A stretch of 35,824 nt of DNA from Neobacillus citreus (GTDB taxonomy: Bacteria; Bacillota; Bacilli; Bacillales; Cytobacillaceae). The notes under the pieces are model-generated. The model worked only from the letters and a program-made list of their open reading frames with translations. It had not been told where the DNA came from and ran no database searches. Every line of letters starts with the position of its first letter. Position 1 is the stretch's first letter. Shown here in pieces: positions 8,265-16,135 of the stretch. Made by a program: the position numbers and the translations under genes. The stretch covers positions 1 through 35,824 of the forward strand of contig NZ_JAGYPE020000039.1 of assembly GCF_018343545.2 (NCBI RefSeq). The letters run 5' to 3'.

Positions 8265-8294
8265 TTGACAGCTGAACGGCAGGCACATTATGAT
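8265..8294 (+). promoter_or_regulatory. SigA promoter of the siderophore-binding lipoprotein gene
   Basis: A perfect TTGACA -35 (8265-8270), an 18-bp spacer and TATGAT as -10 (8289-8294). Initiation is expected near 8301, just upstream of a strong Fur box. Confidence 0.8.
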
Positions 8295-8305
8295 TAGGTT
8301 GTAAA

Positions 8306-8320
8306 TGAAAATGATTATCA
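8306..8320 (+). promoter_or_regulatory. Fur box at the start site of the lipoprotein gene
   Basis: TGAAAATGATTATCA differs from the Fur 7-1-7 consensus at one position and continues into a flanking ATTCA half site. It lies at or just after the predicted start of transcription, a classic repressor position, so the gene should be induced by iron starvation. Confidence 0.85.
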
Positions 8321-8352
8321 TTCACAATTGAATAAGGAGGATACATACCTAG

Positions 8353-9345
8353 ATGAAAGCATTAAAATCATTTCTAACCCTTTTTTCCGTCATGGCTGTT
8401 TTCTTATTGGCGGCTTGCGGCGGCGGGAATACAGAAAAATCAACAGAGAAGAAGGAAAATGGAACTACAACCGAAAAATCGTATACAGTTGAACATGCGA
8501 TGGGCTCTGCCACAATTAAGGGCACACCTAAACGCGTGGTGGTTTTGACAAACGAAGGAACTGAAGCATTATTAGCTTTAGGCATTAAACCAGTCGGCGC
8601 TGTTCAATCCTGGCTAGGCGACCCATGGTATAATCATATTAAAAAAGACATGAATGGCGTAGAAGTTGTCGGAACTGAAAGCGAAGTTAATGTGGAAAAA
8701 ATCGTTGCACTGAAGCCGGACTTAATTATCGGTACCAAGATGCGTCAGGAAGCAGTATACAATCAACTTAGTGCGATTGCCCCAACCGTTTTTTCTGAAA
8801 CGCTGCGGGGTGATTGGAAGGAAAACTTTAAATTATATGCAAAAGCTGTCAATCAAGAAGAAAAAGGCAACAAGGTGTTAAGCGATTTCGATAATAAAGT
8901 TGTATCATTAAAGGAAAAACTTGGTAGCAAAGTAAATCAGGAGGTTTCAGTCGTCCGCTTTATGGCTGGAAAATCCCGAATCTATTATACAGATTCCTTC
9001 TCTGGGGTGATTTTTAAAGAGTTAGGATTTAAGCGTGCTGCCCAGCAGGCTGAGCTATTTACAACTTCTAATAAACTTGGAAATCTGGCAGTTGAGGTTG
9101 GCAAAGAGGTCATCCCGAAAATGGACGCGGACGTTCTTTTCTACTTCACTTACGCTCCTAACGGCGACCAGACTGCTTTAAATACCGCTAAGGAATGGAC
9201 AACGGACCCGCTTTGGAAAAACTTAAATGTTGTTAAAAACGGCAATGCCCATGAGGTCAGCGATGCTGTTTGGAACACTGCCGGCGGGGTTATTGCGGCC
9301 AACTTGATGCTAGATGATCTTGAAAAAATCATGCTTAAGAAATAG
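8353..9345 (+). CDS. yfiY: Iron-siderophore ABC transporter substrate-binding lipoprotein
   Basis: 330-aa lipoprotein with a signal peptide and a LAAC lipobox (Cys22), then a Ser/Thr/Lys linker and a PeriBP (BtuF/FhuD-type) fold. Motifs include TPKRVVVLTNEGTEALLALG and VGTESEVNVEKIVALKPDLII, the usual start of cluster A-III binding proteins. It captures the ferric siderophore outside the membrane and hands it to the permease pair encoded divergently. Upstream are a strong SigA promoter and Fur boxes. AAGGAGG is 12 bp from the ATG, rather far, but no closer start in frame is visible. The name YfiY is by resemblance; the ligand is probably a hydroxamate or carboxylate siderophore, by inference only. 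Confidence 0.88.
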   Translation: MKALKSFLTLFSVMAVFLLAACGGGNTEKSTEKKENGTTTEKSYTVEHAMGSATIKGTPKRVVVLTNEGTEALLALGIKPVGAVQSWLGDPWYNHIKKDMNGVEVVGTESEVNVEKIVALKPDLIIGTKMRQEAVYNQLSAIAPTVFSETLRGDWKENFKLYAKAVNQEEKGNKVLSDFDNKVVSLKEKLGSKVNQEVSVVRFMAGKSRIYYTDSFSGVIFKELGFKRAAQQAELFTTSNKLGNLAVEVGKEVIPKMDADVLFYFTYAPNGDQTALNTAKEWTTDPLWKNLNVVKNGNAHEVSDAVWNTAGGVIAANLMLDDLEKIMLKK

Positions 9346-9380
9346 TTTTTAAAAAAACTTCCCATATACAATTCACATTG

Positions 9381-9415
9381 AAAGAGCAGGGCTTGCCATG
9401 GCCCTGCTCTTTCTC
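9381..9415 (+). terminator. Intrinsic terminator of the lipoprotein gene
   Basis: AAGAGCAGGGC (9382-9392) pairs with GCCCTGCTCTT (9401-9411), followed by a pyrimidine-rich tract (TTTCTCCTTTG). Confidence 0.8.
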
Positions 9416-9438
9416 CTTTGTGGACATATTTGGAGAGT

Positions 9439-9554
9439 TTATCCCCCAAATTGGGGCAGATTTCCGCCGAAATATAGGAGTTATCCGCCGAATCTGGCCG
9501 GATCCGCCAAGTTCAAGGAGTTATCCGCCGACTTCCAAATGTTATCCGCCAAAC
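9439..9554 (+). repeat. 21-bp phased repeat array B (6 units)
   Basis: Six copies of a core close to TTATCCGCCGAAT. The CC pair of the core falls at 9443, 9464, 9485, 9504, 9525 and 9546, giving steps of 21, 21, 19, 21 and 21. Spacers are not conserved. The fourth copy (GGATCCGCCAA) is both the most diverged and the one after the 19-bp step. The array lies between two terminators in the convergent gap between the lipoprotein gene and rodA. Confidence 0.8.
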
Positions 9555-9570
9555 CCAGTACATACAGAAA

Positions 9571-9599
9571 AAAAAGAGCGAAACAAAGTCGCTCTTTTT
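9571..9599 (-). terminator. Intrinsic terminator of rodA (bidirectional)
   Basis: AAAAAGAGCGA (9571-9581) pairs with TCGCTCTTTTT (9589-9599), 8 bp beyond the rodA stop codon. It has A and T runs on both sides. Confidence 0.82.
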
Positions 9600-9607
9600 C
9601 AAACCAA

Positions 9608-10777
9608 TTATGCCGTTGTCGAAAACATATACTTTTTATAATGATACCTGATGGAAAAAATCAATCCCAGCCCCAGCATATTCCCCATCAACGCGCTTCC
9701 CCCGTAGCTGATGAACGGGAGCGGAATACCGGTGATTGGCAGGACACCGATGGTCATGCCAATGTTTTGGAAGACGTGGAAGGTAATCATGCTGATGACA
9801 CCAACACAAATGTAGGTATAAAAATGATTCTTTGTTTCCATTCCAACCTTTGTAATATGGTAAATTAGCAAAAAGAACAAACTAATCAGCACACTTGCGC
9901 CAATAAAGCCGAATTCCTCGCCGACAACACTGAAAATAAAGTCAGTATGGCTTTCCGGCAAATATACTTCCCGGTGGCCATAGCCTTTCCCTCCAGTTTG
10001 CCCAGAGCCAATCGCCATTAACGATTTGGTTAGCTGATAACCGGCCGAGCTTTGGAAATTATAAGGGTCGAGCCATGAATAAATCCGGCCGAACTGATAC
10101 TGTTTGACACCTAGATATTTTTCCAGCAAATCAGGCTTCCATAAAACAAAATAGAGAATGGTTGATGCAAGCACAATTCCGGCTGAGAACATGGGCACAA
10201 GCAGTTTCCATGAAATGCCCGAGATAAAGATCATCCCTAATAAAATGGCCAAAAATACGAGCGAGGTTCCTAAGTCAGGCTGCTGCATCACCAAGAGCAA
10301 CGGCACCATTGTCACAAGACCAAGCTTCACCAGCAGCCAAAAGTCAGTCTGCAGCGTTTTAACTTGATTTTTTTGATGATGGTCATCAATCACCCGCGCC
10401 AGTGCCAAAATGATAAAAATCTTTACAAACTCAGAAGGCTGCAAAGATCCCATGCCAGGAACCTTATACCAGCTTTTCGCCCCGTTGATTACAGGAGCAA
10501 TGCTGGTCGGTGCAACAATTAAAAAGCCGAGCAAAAAGATACCAAAGCCGTAAGCGTACCAAGTTAATTTGCGGAGCTGATCGGAATCCAGCGTCATCAC
10601 CGCCGCGACAATCCCGCCGCCAACCGCATACCAGACAATTTGCTTCAGCAGAAAGTTTTCCTTATATTGACCGCTCGCCTGCGCACTATATATCGACACA
10701 CAGCTAGCCAAAAACAACAATAATACTATCAAAACAAGACTGTAATCAATCTTGGAGGTTGTGTTCTTTGAAGTCAC
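9608..10777 (-). CDS. rodA: FtsW/RodA/SpoVE family protein, RodA-like glycosyltransferase
   Basis: 389-aa SEDS-family membrane protein with about ten transmembrane segments. SEDS enzymes polymerise lipid II glycan strands together with a class B penicillin-binding protein during elongation or division. Family signatures are present: NGAKSWYKVPG, LQPSEFVKI, MQQPDLGTSLVF, ESHTDFIFSVVGEEFGFIG and the C-terminal LPITGIPLPFISYGGSALM. The Asp of QQPDLGT is the residue generally considered catalytic. The wording of the C-terminal motif favours RodA over FtsW/SpoVE. The start is a GTG at 10777 with AAGGTGG 9 bp upstream. It has its own promoter after the DUF4931 gene and a terminator beyond its stop. 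A paralogue such as YwcF cannot be excluded. Confidence 0.85.
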   Translation of the reverse strand: MTSKNTTSKIDYSLVLIVLLLFLASCVSIYSAQASGQYKENFLLKQIVWYAVGGGIVAAVMTLDSDQLRKLTWYAYGFGIFLLGFLIVAPTSIAPVINGAKSWYKVPGMGSLQPSEFVKIFIILALARVIDDHHQKNQVKTLQTDFWLLVKLGLVTMVPLLLVMQQPDLGTSLVFLAILLGMIFISGISWKLLVPMFSAGIVLASTILYFVLWKPDLLEKYLGVKQYQFGRIYSWLDPYNFQSSAGYQLTKSLMAIGSGQTGGKGYGHREVYLPESHTDFIFSVVGEEFGFIGASVLISLFFLLIYHITKVGMETKNHFYTYICVGVISMITFHVFQNIGMTIGVLPITGIPLPFISYGGSALMGNMLGLGLIFSIRYHYKKYMFSTTA

Positions 10778-10818
10778 GAAGAAGTCCCACCTTAAAAAAA
10801 AGACTTGTACATTCCTCC

Positions 10819-10847
10819 ATTATATTTTTAATGAACACAAATCACAA
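10819..10847 (-). promoter_or_regulatory. SigA promoter of rodA
   Basis: On the minus strand TTGTGA (10842-10847), a 17-bp spacer and a perfect TATAAT (10819-10824), about 40 bp before the rodA GTG start. Confidence 0.65.
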
Positions 10848-10880
10848 CTTTCAAACCGTGTTTGGGTGAATTTACATAAT

Positions 10881-11639
10881 CTAAAAATAAATCCGCTTCA
10901 GTTCGTCCGCCATCCAATTCAGGTTATTCGGCACCTGCGGAAGACCGTAGCCAATATAAAGCGGCGTCGTTACAAACCTAGGTACAACCTTGGCGTAAAT
11001 TTTTCCATCAAGATGATGGAAGAAAATATTATAGCTCGTCGCCCTAAAGGGAAAATGATGAAGAATATAATGAGCAGCCATTTGCATATATTCCGCAAAG
11101 CGCTCCTGATAGCCGAACTCCGGCATTTCCATATTAAACTCGTAAAAACCAACACGCGGCTTAGTGGAAAGCGTAAAGCGGACCCCATTATCTTCAGCAA
11201 TCAGAATGCCCTCAAACATTTCAGGCTCGACTCTTTCTTTATAGTCAAGATCATTCAGTCCAATAATTTGCATATGCGGATGGGCCAGGGTGCCTCCAGA
11301 TAACGGGCCATGATTTTTGAAAAAAATAACGGATTTAAAGCCTCCGCTCTCTTCCATCTCCAGCCAATGCTTCAATCCAAACCTAATCAATCTATGTAAA
11401 TGCTCTTTTGAATAGGTGGATAGTTCCGCATGACAATCGTCCGTTTCAATTAACACGGTTTGATAGGCATTTTCCAATACGGGATATTTATTTTTCAAGA
11501 GAATAATCGGACCATCGACCTCAATCAGGTCGGTAAGCTCTTCTCTGGCGCAAAATGGACAAGCCTGCTCTTTATTACGGTAATTTTCCGGCTTTTTGAC
11601 CCCAATGGAAGTATTAAAATAAAGATGTTTATTTTCCAA
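10881..11639 (-). CDS. DUF4931 family protein (GalT/HIT-like fold)
   Basis: 252-aa soluble protein. It has a zinc-type CPFC motif at residues 27-30 and a HIT-like HPHMQI motif near residue 119, the pattern of galactose-1-phosphate uridylyltransferase-type proteins. I recognise it as the DUF4931 family, whose substrate is not known; a nucleotidyl-transfer or nucleotide-hydrolysis activity is plausible from the fold. The start is TTG at 11639 with AGAGGAG 7 bp upstream; no ATG fits better. It precedes rodA on the same strand but rodA has a separate promoter, and it diverges from uppP. A link to cell-envelope precursors is suggested only by position. Confidence 0.75.
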   Translation of the reverse strand: MENKHLYFNTSIGVKKPENYRNKEQACPFCAREELTDLIEVDGPIILLKNKYPVLENAYQTVLIETDDCHAELSTYSKEHLHRLIRFGLKHWLEMEESGGFKSVIFFKNHGPLSGGTLAHPHMQIIGLNDLDYKERVEPEMFEGILIAEDNGVRFTLSTKPRVGFYEFNMEMPEFGYQERFAEYMQMAAHYILHHFPFRATSYNIFFHHLDGKIYAKVVPRFVTTPLYIGYGLPQVPNNLNWMADELKRIYF

Positions 11640-11836
11640 CCCGATTCTCCTCTCGAGGATTACTATACTTTTATTTTATGGGAGAATGCAGCACCTTTGC
11701 ACCTATTTTGTCTTTTAGGAGATAATTTGTTTTTCATAACTGTAAAAAAACAGATGATTTTCATGAATAAGTAAAAATACGCATATGAATGGAATGTACA
11801 GGCTTTGCCAAAAAAATATGAACTGAGAGGGAATAT

Positions 11837-12619
11837 ATGTTAACCAAACTTGAAGCACTTATCCTCGGGATTATTCAAGGGCTGACGGAATTTCTGCCGA
11901 TTTCCAGTACCGGTCATCTTTATTTAGGAAGAAATTTGTTCGGGCTGCAGGAAGCGGGCCTATTGCTCGATACAATGCTGCATGTGGGAACATTGCTGGC
12001 TGTGTTCGTCTTTTATAAGGATGAATTTATTAAAATCCTCAAGAAACCGTTCAGTAAATTAACGTTTTTGCTTATTGTCGGAACAATTCCAGCGGTGATC
12101 TTCGGACTGGCCTTTAAAGATTATATTGATGAAATTTCCAAAACAGGCGTAACGATTGGCTGGGAGTTTTTAATTACAGGTTTATTCCTGTGGCTGGCCG
12201 ATTCTGCGAAAAACGGCCATAAGAGAATGGACGACATCAGCTATAAGGATGCCTTTATCATCGGCACATTTCAGGCGGTTGCAATTATGCCGGCCATTTC
12301 GCGTTCGGGAATGACGATTGTGGCGGCGCTTTGGCGTAAGCTGGACCGGGAAACGGCAGCCTATTTTTCCTTCCTGTTGTCAACACCGGCGATTGCCGGA
12401 GCGATTGTTCTGCAAACAAAGGATTTGTTTGGCGGCAGTGCGGAGGAAATTTCACTGTCTGCCTTACTCGTCGGAATTGTCTCTTCTGCGTTCTTCGGTT
12501 ATATAGCGGTCAGATGGATGATTGGCTATTTGAAAAAGCATTCCTTGAAGCCGTTTGCGGTGTACGTTTGGGTGCTGGGATTAATTGTGCTGTTCTTTCA
12601 GTTTACGGGAAAATTCTAA
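11837..12619 (+). CDS. uppP: Undecaprenyl-diphosphate phosphatase
   Basis: 260-aa integral membrane phosphatase (BacA/UppP) that converts undecaprenyl diphosphate to the monophosphate carrier used for peptidoglycan and wall polymer synthesis. It can confer bacitracin tolerance. The two catalytic regions are visible: GIIQGLTEFLPISSTGHLYL at the N terminus and ISRSGMTIVAALWRKLDRE after residue 150. Length is close to the usual 260-275 aa. GAGAGGG precedes the ATG at a suitable distance. It is transcribed alone, diverging from the DUF4931 gene and closed by a strong terminator. With rodA it makes this stretch rich in wall-synthesis functions. Confidence 0.95.
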   Translation: MLTKLEALILGIIQGLTEFLPISSTGHLYLGRNLFGLQEAGLLLDTMLHVGTLLAVFVFYKDEFIKILKKPFSKLTFLLIVGTIPAVIFGLAFKDYIDEISKTGVTIGWEFLITGLFLWLADSAKNGHKRMDDISYKDAFIIGTFQAVAIMPAISRSGMTIVAALWRKLDRETAAYFSFLLSTPAIAGAIVLQTKDLFGGSAEEISLSALLVGIVSSAFFGYIAVRWMIGYLKKHSLKPFAVYVWVLGLIVLFFQFTGKF

Positions 12620-12658
12620 AAAACACGGCTCGCATTCCGGTGCGAGCCGTGTTTTTTT
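12618..12658 (+). terminator. Bidirectional terminator between uppP and azoR
   Basis: ACACGGCTCGCA (12623-12634) pairs with TGCGAGCCGTGT (12641-12652), with A-run and T-run flanks. It overlaps both convergent stop codons. Confidence 0.9.
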
Positions 12659-13319
12659 ATATTGTAACAATTGCTTTCGCCATTTCTCTGGCCGCATCAG
12701 CAGCTTTTTCTTTTGCCGCTGTCATGATTTCCGGGATTTGTTTTGGATAATGGTCCAGCCCTTCAGCATAGACGGTGTCCATTAATTCAAAGCCGAGGAA
12801 TTCAAGGGCCTTTCTTAAATAGCGGTCACCCATTTCAAATTCGACCAATGGGCCGGTTGAATAAATGCCTCCGCGGGTTTGAATATGAAGCGCCTTCCTT
12901 CCTGTCAGCAATCCTTTCGGGCCGTTTTCCGTGTTCGTAAAGGTTTTTCCGTGAAGAAACATACAATCCATAAACGATTTTAAAATCGGCGGTGCGCCCA
13001 GATTCCAAATTGGCGTCACGAACACATAGTAATCGGCCGCGATAAAACGTTCGGCCAGCGCATGCATTTTTTCAAGCTTCGTCCGCTCGCCTTCAGACAA
13101 CTGGTCCTTCGTATACCCCATAAACGAAAGCTTTGCCCGGCCATATAATAAATCCATGTCTATTTCAGGGATATCCATGCTGTAAAGGTGCATATGCTCT
13201 ATTCCAACATCTGGCTGTATTTTCTTGAATTCCTCAAGAAACACTTCCCCGATCTGTGCCCCTTTTGAAAGCTTTGAATCTACTTTCGGATTGGCGGTTA
13301 TATATAAAAGCTTGGACAT
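12657..13319 (-). CDS. azoR: FMN-dependent NADH-azoreductase
   Basis: 220-aa flavodoxin-like protein of the AzoR family (formerly annotated as acyl-carrier-protein phosphodiesterase). It reduces quinones and azo compounds by two-electron transfer from NADH via FMN, a detoxifying role in the cytoplasm. The N terminus has the FMN-binding strand-loop (YITANPKVDSKLSKG), and residues near 105 carry the family motif PIWNLGAPPILKSFMD. A GGGAAGGG ribosome-binding site precedes the ATG. It is monocistronic; an inverted repeat upstream (13370-13412) could be a regulator site of the kind that controls azoreductases in Bacillus (YodB, MhqR), though the sequence is not one I can assign. Confidence 0.92.
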   Translation of the reverse strand: MSKLLYITANPKVDSKLSKGAQIGEVFLEEFKKIQPDVGIEHMHLYSMDIPEIDMDLLYGRAKLSFMGYTKDQLSEGERTKLEKMHALAERFIAADYYVFVTPIWNLGAPPILKSFMDCMFLHGKTFTNTENGPKGLLTGRKALHIQTRGGIYSTGPLVEFEMGDRYLRKALEFLGFELMDTVYAEGLDHYPKQIPEIMTAAKEKAADAAREMAKAIVTI

Positions 13320-13369
13320 TCAAATCCCTTCCCTTTTTCAAAAATTAATCTCCTTCTATTAATAGTACA

Positions 13370-13412
13370 ACAAACTTCATATGCTCACTATTGAACAAAA
13401 GGTGAAGTTTGT
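13370..13412 (-). promoter_or_regulatory. 10-bp inverted repeat upstream of azoR
   Basis: ACAAACTTCA (13370-13379) and TGAAGTTTGT (13403-13412) are perfect inverted copies whose centres are 33 bp apart, about three helical turns. They lie in the azoR leader or promoter region, in the gap shared with the tungstate operon. A candidate operator; no regulator can be assigned. Confidence 0.45.
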
Positions 13413-13451
13413 GAACGTATTATGAATTCTGATTAGAACCATGAACGATTC

Positions 13452-13497
13452 GTGACATTTCTAAACAAAACTTAATAAAACCTTACAAAACTTAACA
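13452..13497 (+). promoter_or_regulatory. Five 10-bp-spaced TTAACA-like repeats before the tungstate operon
   Basis: GTGACA, TAAACA, TTAATA, CTTACA and TTAACA start at 13452, 13462, 13472, 13482 and 13492, exactly one helical turn apart. The last copy ends 16 bp before the extended -10. Tandem TTAACA-like hexamers with 4-6 bp gaps are the form of PhoP boxes in B. subtilis, but could equally be the operator of the neighbouring regulator. Confidence 0.5.
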
Positions 13498-13513
13498 AAA
13501 GTCACATTCAATA

Positions 13514-13522
13514 TGATATGAT
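13514..13522 (+). promoter_or_regulatory. Extended -10 promoter of the tungstate operon
   Basis: TGATATGAT has the TGnTATAAT extended -10 form. The expected -35 zone is occupied by the last TTAACA-like repeat at a 19-bp spacing, so activation by a bound factor is plausible. The AAAGGAGGG ribosome-binding site follows about 30 bp downstream. Confidence 0.55.
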
Positions 13523-13563
13523 TTTTTTAAAATATTAGAAAACTAGCAAAAGGAGGGATTGTT

Positions 13564-14508
13564 ATGGAGGAAAAGGCCTATACTCCCGATGAAGTCGCGC
13601 AGATTTTTCAAATTTCCAAGCACACCGTTTACGAGCTTATCAAACGCGGAGAGCTTCAGGCCTTCAAGATCGGTAATAAAATGAGAATCGAACATGCGGA
13701 ACTGGAAAGATATAAAGAAAACATGAAAGCGCCAGCAAAGAAACCGGCTGAAGAACAGGCTTCACCCGTATACCATCATACAGCACCAATTCGTTTGTCT
13801 GGCAGCCACGACTTTCTGGTTGAGCATATTTCCAAACAGGTAGCGAGTGCCCTAAGCCTGCAAATCCAGCCTTCCTATATCGGAAGTTTGGAAGGGTTGA
13901 TGCTCTTGTATCGTGGGCAATCTGATATTGCCGCCATCCATCTATTGGACCCGACATCACAAGAATATAATCTGCCATTTATCCATCAGTTATTTATTTA
14001 TGAATCTATTTTGGTGATGAGATTGGCCGCCCGTGAGCAGGGCTTCATCGTCGCCAAAGGGAATCCAAAAGGGATACAGGATTTCCACGACCTGACCAGA
14101 AAAGACGTGCATTTTATTAACAGGCAAAAAGGGGCAGGAACGCGCTTTTTACTAGATTCTAAACTATCAAGCTATGGAATCGATCCTAGTAAAATTTTTG
14201 GCTATGGCAACGAGGAATGGAACCACCTATCTGCCGCCTCCTACATAAGCCGGGGAATCGTCGATGTCGCCTTTGGCATTCAGTCCGCTGCCATTCAGTT
14301 AGGGCTTGATTTTATACCGGTTGCAAAGGAAAATTTCGACCTTGTTTTTCGCTTCACAGAAAAGAACAAACAAAGCCTGGCGGAACTCATTCGCTTCCTG
14401 CAATCAGCCAGTTTCAAAAACAGCTTAACCAATCTCGAAGGTTATGATGTTTCAGATTTAGGAAAAATCATCTATCAAACAACTACATCGGAGGAACTAA
14501 TTTTATGA
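13564..14508 (+). CDS. HTH regulator with periplasmic-binding-protein-like domain
   Basis: 314-aa one-component regulator, first gene of the tungstate operon. Residues 1-55 form an excisionase/MerR-like helix-turn-helix (YTPDEVAQIFQISKHTVYEL then IKRGELQAFKIGNKMRI). A Lys/Ala/Pro linker follows, and residues about 75-300 form a PBP-like domain with SGSHDF, GSLEGLMLLYRGQSDIAAIH, RQKGAGTRFLLD and ISRGIVDVAFGIQSAA. The second domain resembles oxyanion-binding proteins, so the protein probably senses tungstate or molybdate directly. The gene overlaps tupA by 4 bp (ATGA). GGAGGG lies upstream of the ATG. Autoregulation through the repeats at 13452-13497 is a reasonable guess. Confidence 0.85.
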   Translation: MEEKAYTPDEVAQIFQISKHTVYELIKRGELQAFKIGNKMRIEHAELERYKENMKAPAKKPAEEQASPVYHHTAPIRLSGSHDFLVEHISKQVASALSLQIQPSYIGSLEGLMLLYRGQSDIAAIHLLDPTSQEYNLPFIHQLFIYESILVMRLAAREQGFIVAKGNPKGIQDFHDLTRKDVHFINRQKGAGTRFLLDSKLSSYGIDPSKIFGYGNEEWNHLSAASYISRGIVDVAFGIQSAAIQLGLDFIPVAKENFDLVFRFTEKNKQSLAELIRFLQSASFKNSLTNLEGYDVSDLGKIIYQTTTSEELIL

Positions 14509-15374
14509 GAAAAAATCGTTTATTGATTACTCTATTTGCTTTGATGCTTTTAATTTTATCAGCGTGCGGCAATTCCGATACGAAAACAAATGCTGCTCCT
14601 AAAGAAAAGAAAGCAACAGAAAAGCCAGCTCCAACGGAAATGATTTTAGCAACCACTACCAGTACACAGGACAGCGGCTTGCTTGATGTTATCATTCCAA
14701 TGTTTGAAAAAGAAAATAACGTAAAAGTGAAAACAATTGCAGTTGGTACTGGACAAGCCCTTGAAATGGGAACAAAAGGTGAAGCGGATGCCCTGTTAGT
14801 TCACGCTCCTGCAGCTGAAAAAGCGGTAGTTGACGCTGGAGATGCCATCAACTACAAACGCGTTATGTACAATGATTTTGTTTTAGTAGGGCCGAAGGAA
14901 AACCCAGCCGATGTTAGTGGCCAGGACATTAAAGCAGCCTTCAAAAAGATTGCTGATACGAAGGGTGTTTTCATTTCACGCGGTGACGACTCTGGTACAC
15001 ACAAAAAAGAATTAAGCATCTGGCAGGCAGATACAATAAAGCCAGAAGGTGAATGGTACGTGTCCACTGGTCAAGGAATGGGACAAACCCTCCAGGTTGC
15101 TGCTGAGAAAAAAGGCTATGTATTAACAGACCGCGCCACATGGTTAGCTCAAGAGAAAAACTTAGACACGTTGAAAATCGTCGTTGAAGGCGGCCAAGAT
15201 TTAATGAACATTTACCATGTCATGCAGGTTAACCCTGAAAAACATAATATGGTCAACAGCAAGGACGGAGAAAAGTTTGTTAAATTCATGGTAGATAAGA
15301 AGACTCAAGAAGTCATTGAAAACTTTGGCAAGAAAGAATATGGACAATCTTTATTTATTAGCTATACAGAATAA
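14505..15374 (+). CDS. tupA: Tungstate ABC transporter substrate-binding lipoprotein
   Basis: 289-aa lipoprotein with signal peptide and LSAC lipobox (Cys21). The mature N terminus carries TTTSTQDSGLLD, the signature oxyanion-binding stretch of TupA proteins, and a later FISRGDDSGTHKKE segment with SGTH also typical of the family. TupA binds tungstate with high selectivity over molybdate in characterised systems. It overlaps the regulator gene by 4 bp and is followed 62 bp later by the permease gene. Tungstate specificity is inferred from the TupA-type motif, not proven. Confidence 0.9.
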   Translation: MRKNRLLITLFALMLLILSACGNSDTKTNAAPKEKKATEKPAPTEMILATTTSTQDSGLLDVIIPMFEKENNVKVKTIAVGTGQALEMGTKGEADALLVHAPAAEKAVVDAGDAINYKRVMYNDFVLVGPKENPADVSGQDIKAAFKKIADTKGVFISRGDDSGTHKKELSIWQADTIKPEGEWYVSTGQGMGQTLQVAAEKKGYVLTDRATWLAQEKNLDTLKIVVEGGQDLMNIYHVMQVNPEKHNMVNSKDGEKFVKFMVDKKTQEVIENFGKKEYGQSLFISYTE

Positions 15375-15436
15375 AATCTTAACTTAGCTGAAGGCGGCTC
15401 TTGATTGGACGGCCTTCCCGGCACCAGGAGGTACGT

Positions 15437-16135
15437 ATGGAACTGCTAATCGATGGACTGAAGAAAGCGATAGAGATGATATTTACCGGTAATCCTGAGG
15501 TTTTTGCGATTACATGGCTGACTCTAAAAGTTTGTCTGATTGCCATTCTGATTAGCACCCTGATTGGCCTGCCGCTTGGGATCCTGCTTGGATTGTCGCG
15601 ATTCCGCGGCCGCCGGGTTTTATTATTATTCATCAATATGGGAATGGGCCTCCCCCCTGTTGTTGCCGGTCTTTGGATAACGATGTTTTTATGGCGTTCC
15701 GGCCCGCTGGGTGAGATGAGAATGCTTTACACGCCGACCGCTATTGTGATGGCCCAGGTACTAGTCTCGTTACCGATCGTGACAAGCCTGACAAGTTCGG
15801 CTTTCCAGCAAATCAACGAAAAAATGTTACTACAGATTAGGGCCCTTGGCGCTACTAAGCTACAGACATTAATGATTCTCTTAAAGCAATCGAAAATTGC
15901 GATTGTTGCTGCAATTATGGCGGGCTTTGGCCGAGTCATTGCCGAGGTAGGCGCCGCGCTGATGGTCGGCGGGAATATCCAGGGAGATACCCGCATCCTA
16001 ACGACCACCATCGTGATGGAGGTTTCAAAAGGTAACTTCGATATTGCATTGGCTTTGTCGTTTATCCTGTTATCCCTAGCCCTGTTGATTACAGCGGCAT
16101 TAACTTTTCTGCAGCAAAGGAGGCGTTTCTCGTGA
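15437..16135 (+). CDS. tupB: Tungstate ABC transporter permease
   Basis: 232-aa permease with five or six membrane segments of the CysT/ModB-type (BPD_transp_1) fold. The EAA-like loop reads ALGATKLQTLMILLKQSK, and FGRVIAEVGAALMVGGNI is the family C-terminal motif. The start is taken at 15437 (MELLIDGLKKAIEM) because AGGAGGT sits 5 bp upstream; an in-frame ATG at 15401 lacks one. The stop overlaps the tupC start by 4 bp, so the two are coupled. With TupA and TupC it completes the importer. Confidence 0.9.
   Translation: MELLIDGLKKAIEMIFTGNPEVFAITWLTLKVCLIAILISTLIGLPLGILLGLSRFRGRRVLLLFINMGMGLPPVVAGLWITMFLWRSGPLGEMRMLYTPTAIVMAQVLVSLPIVTSLTSSAFQQINEKMLLQIRALGATKLQTLMILLKQSKIAIVAAIMAGFGRVIAEVGAALMVGGNIQGDTRILTTTIVMEVSKGNFDIALALSFILLSLALLITAALTFLQQRRRFS

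Noticed and set aside
9615..9621. TGTCGAA (0A-box core) near the end of rodA
   Set aside because: Inside coding sequence at the 3' end of the gene; probably chance. A similar hit occurs inside the FhuF-like gene near 5067.
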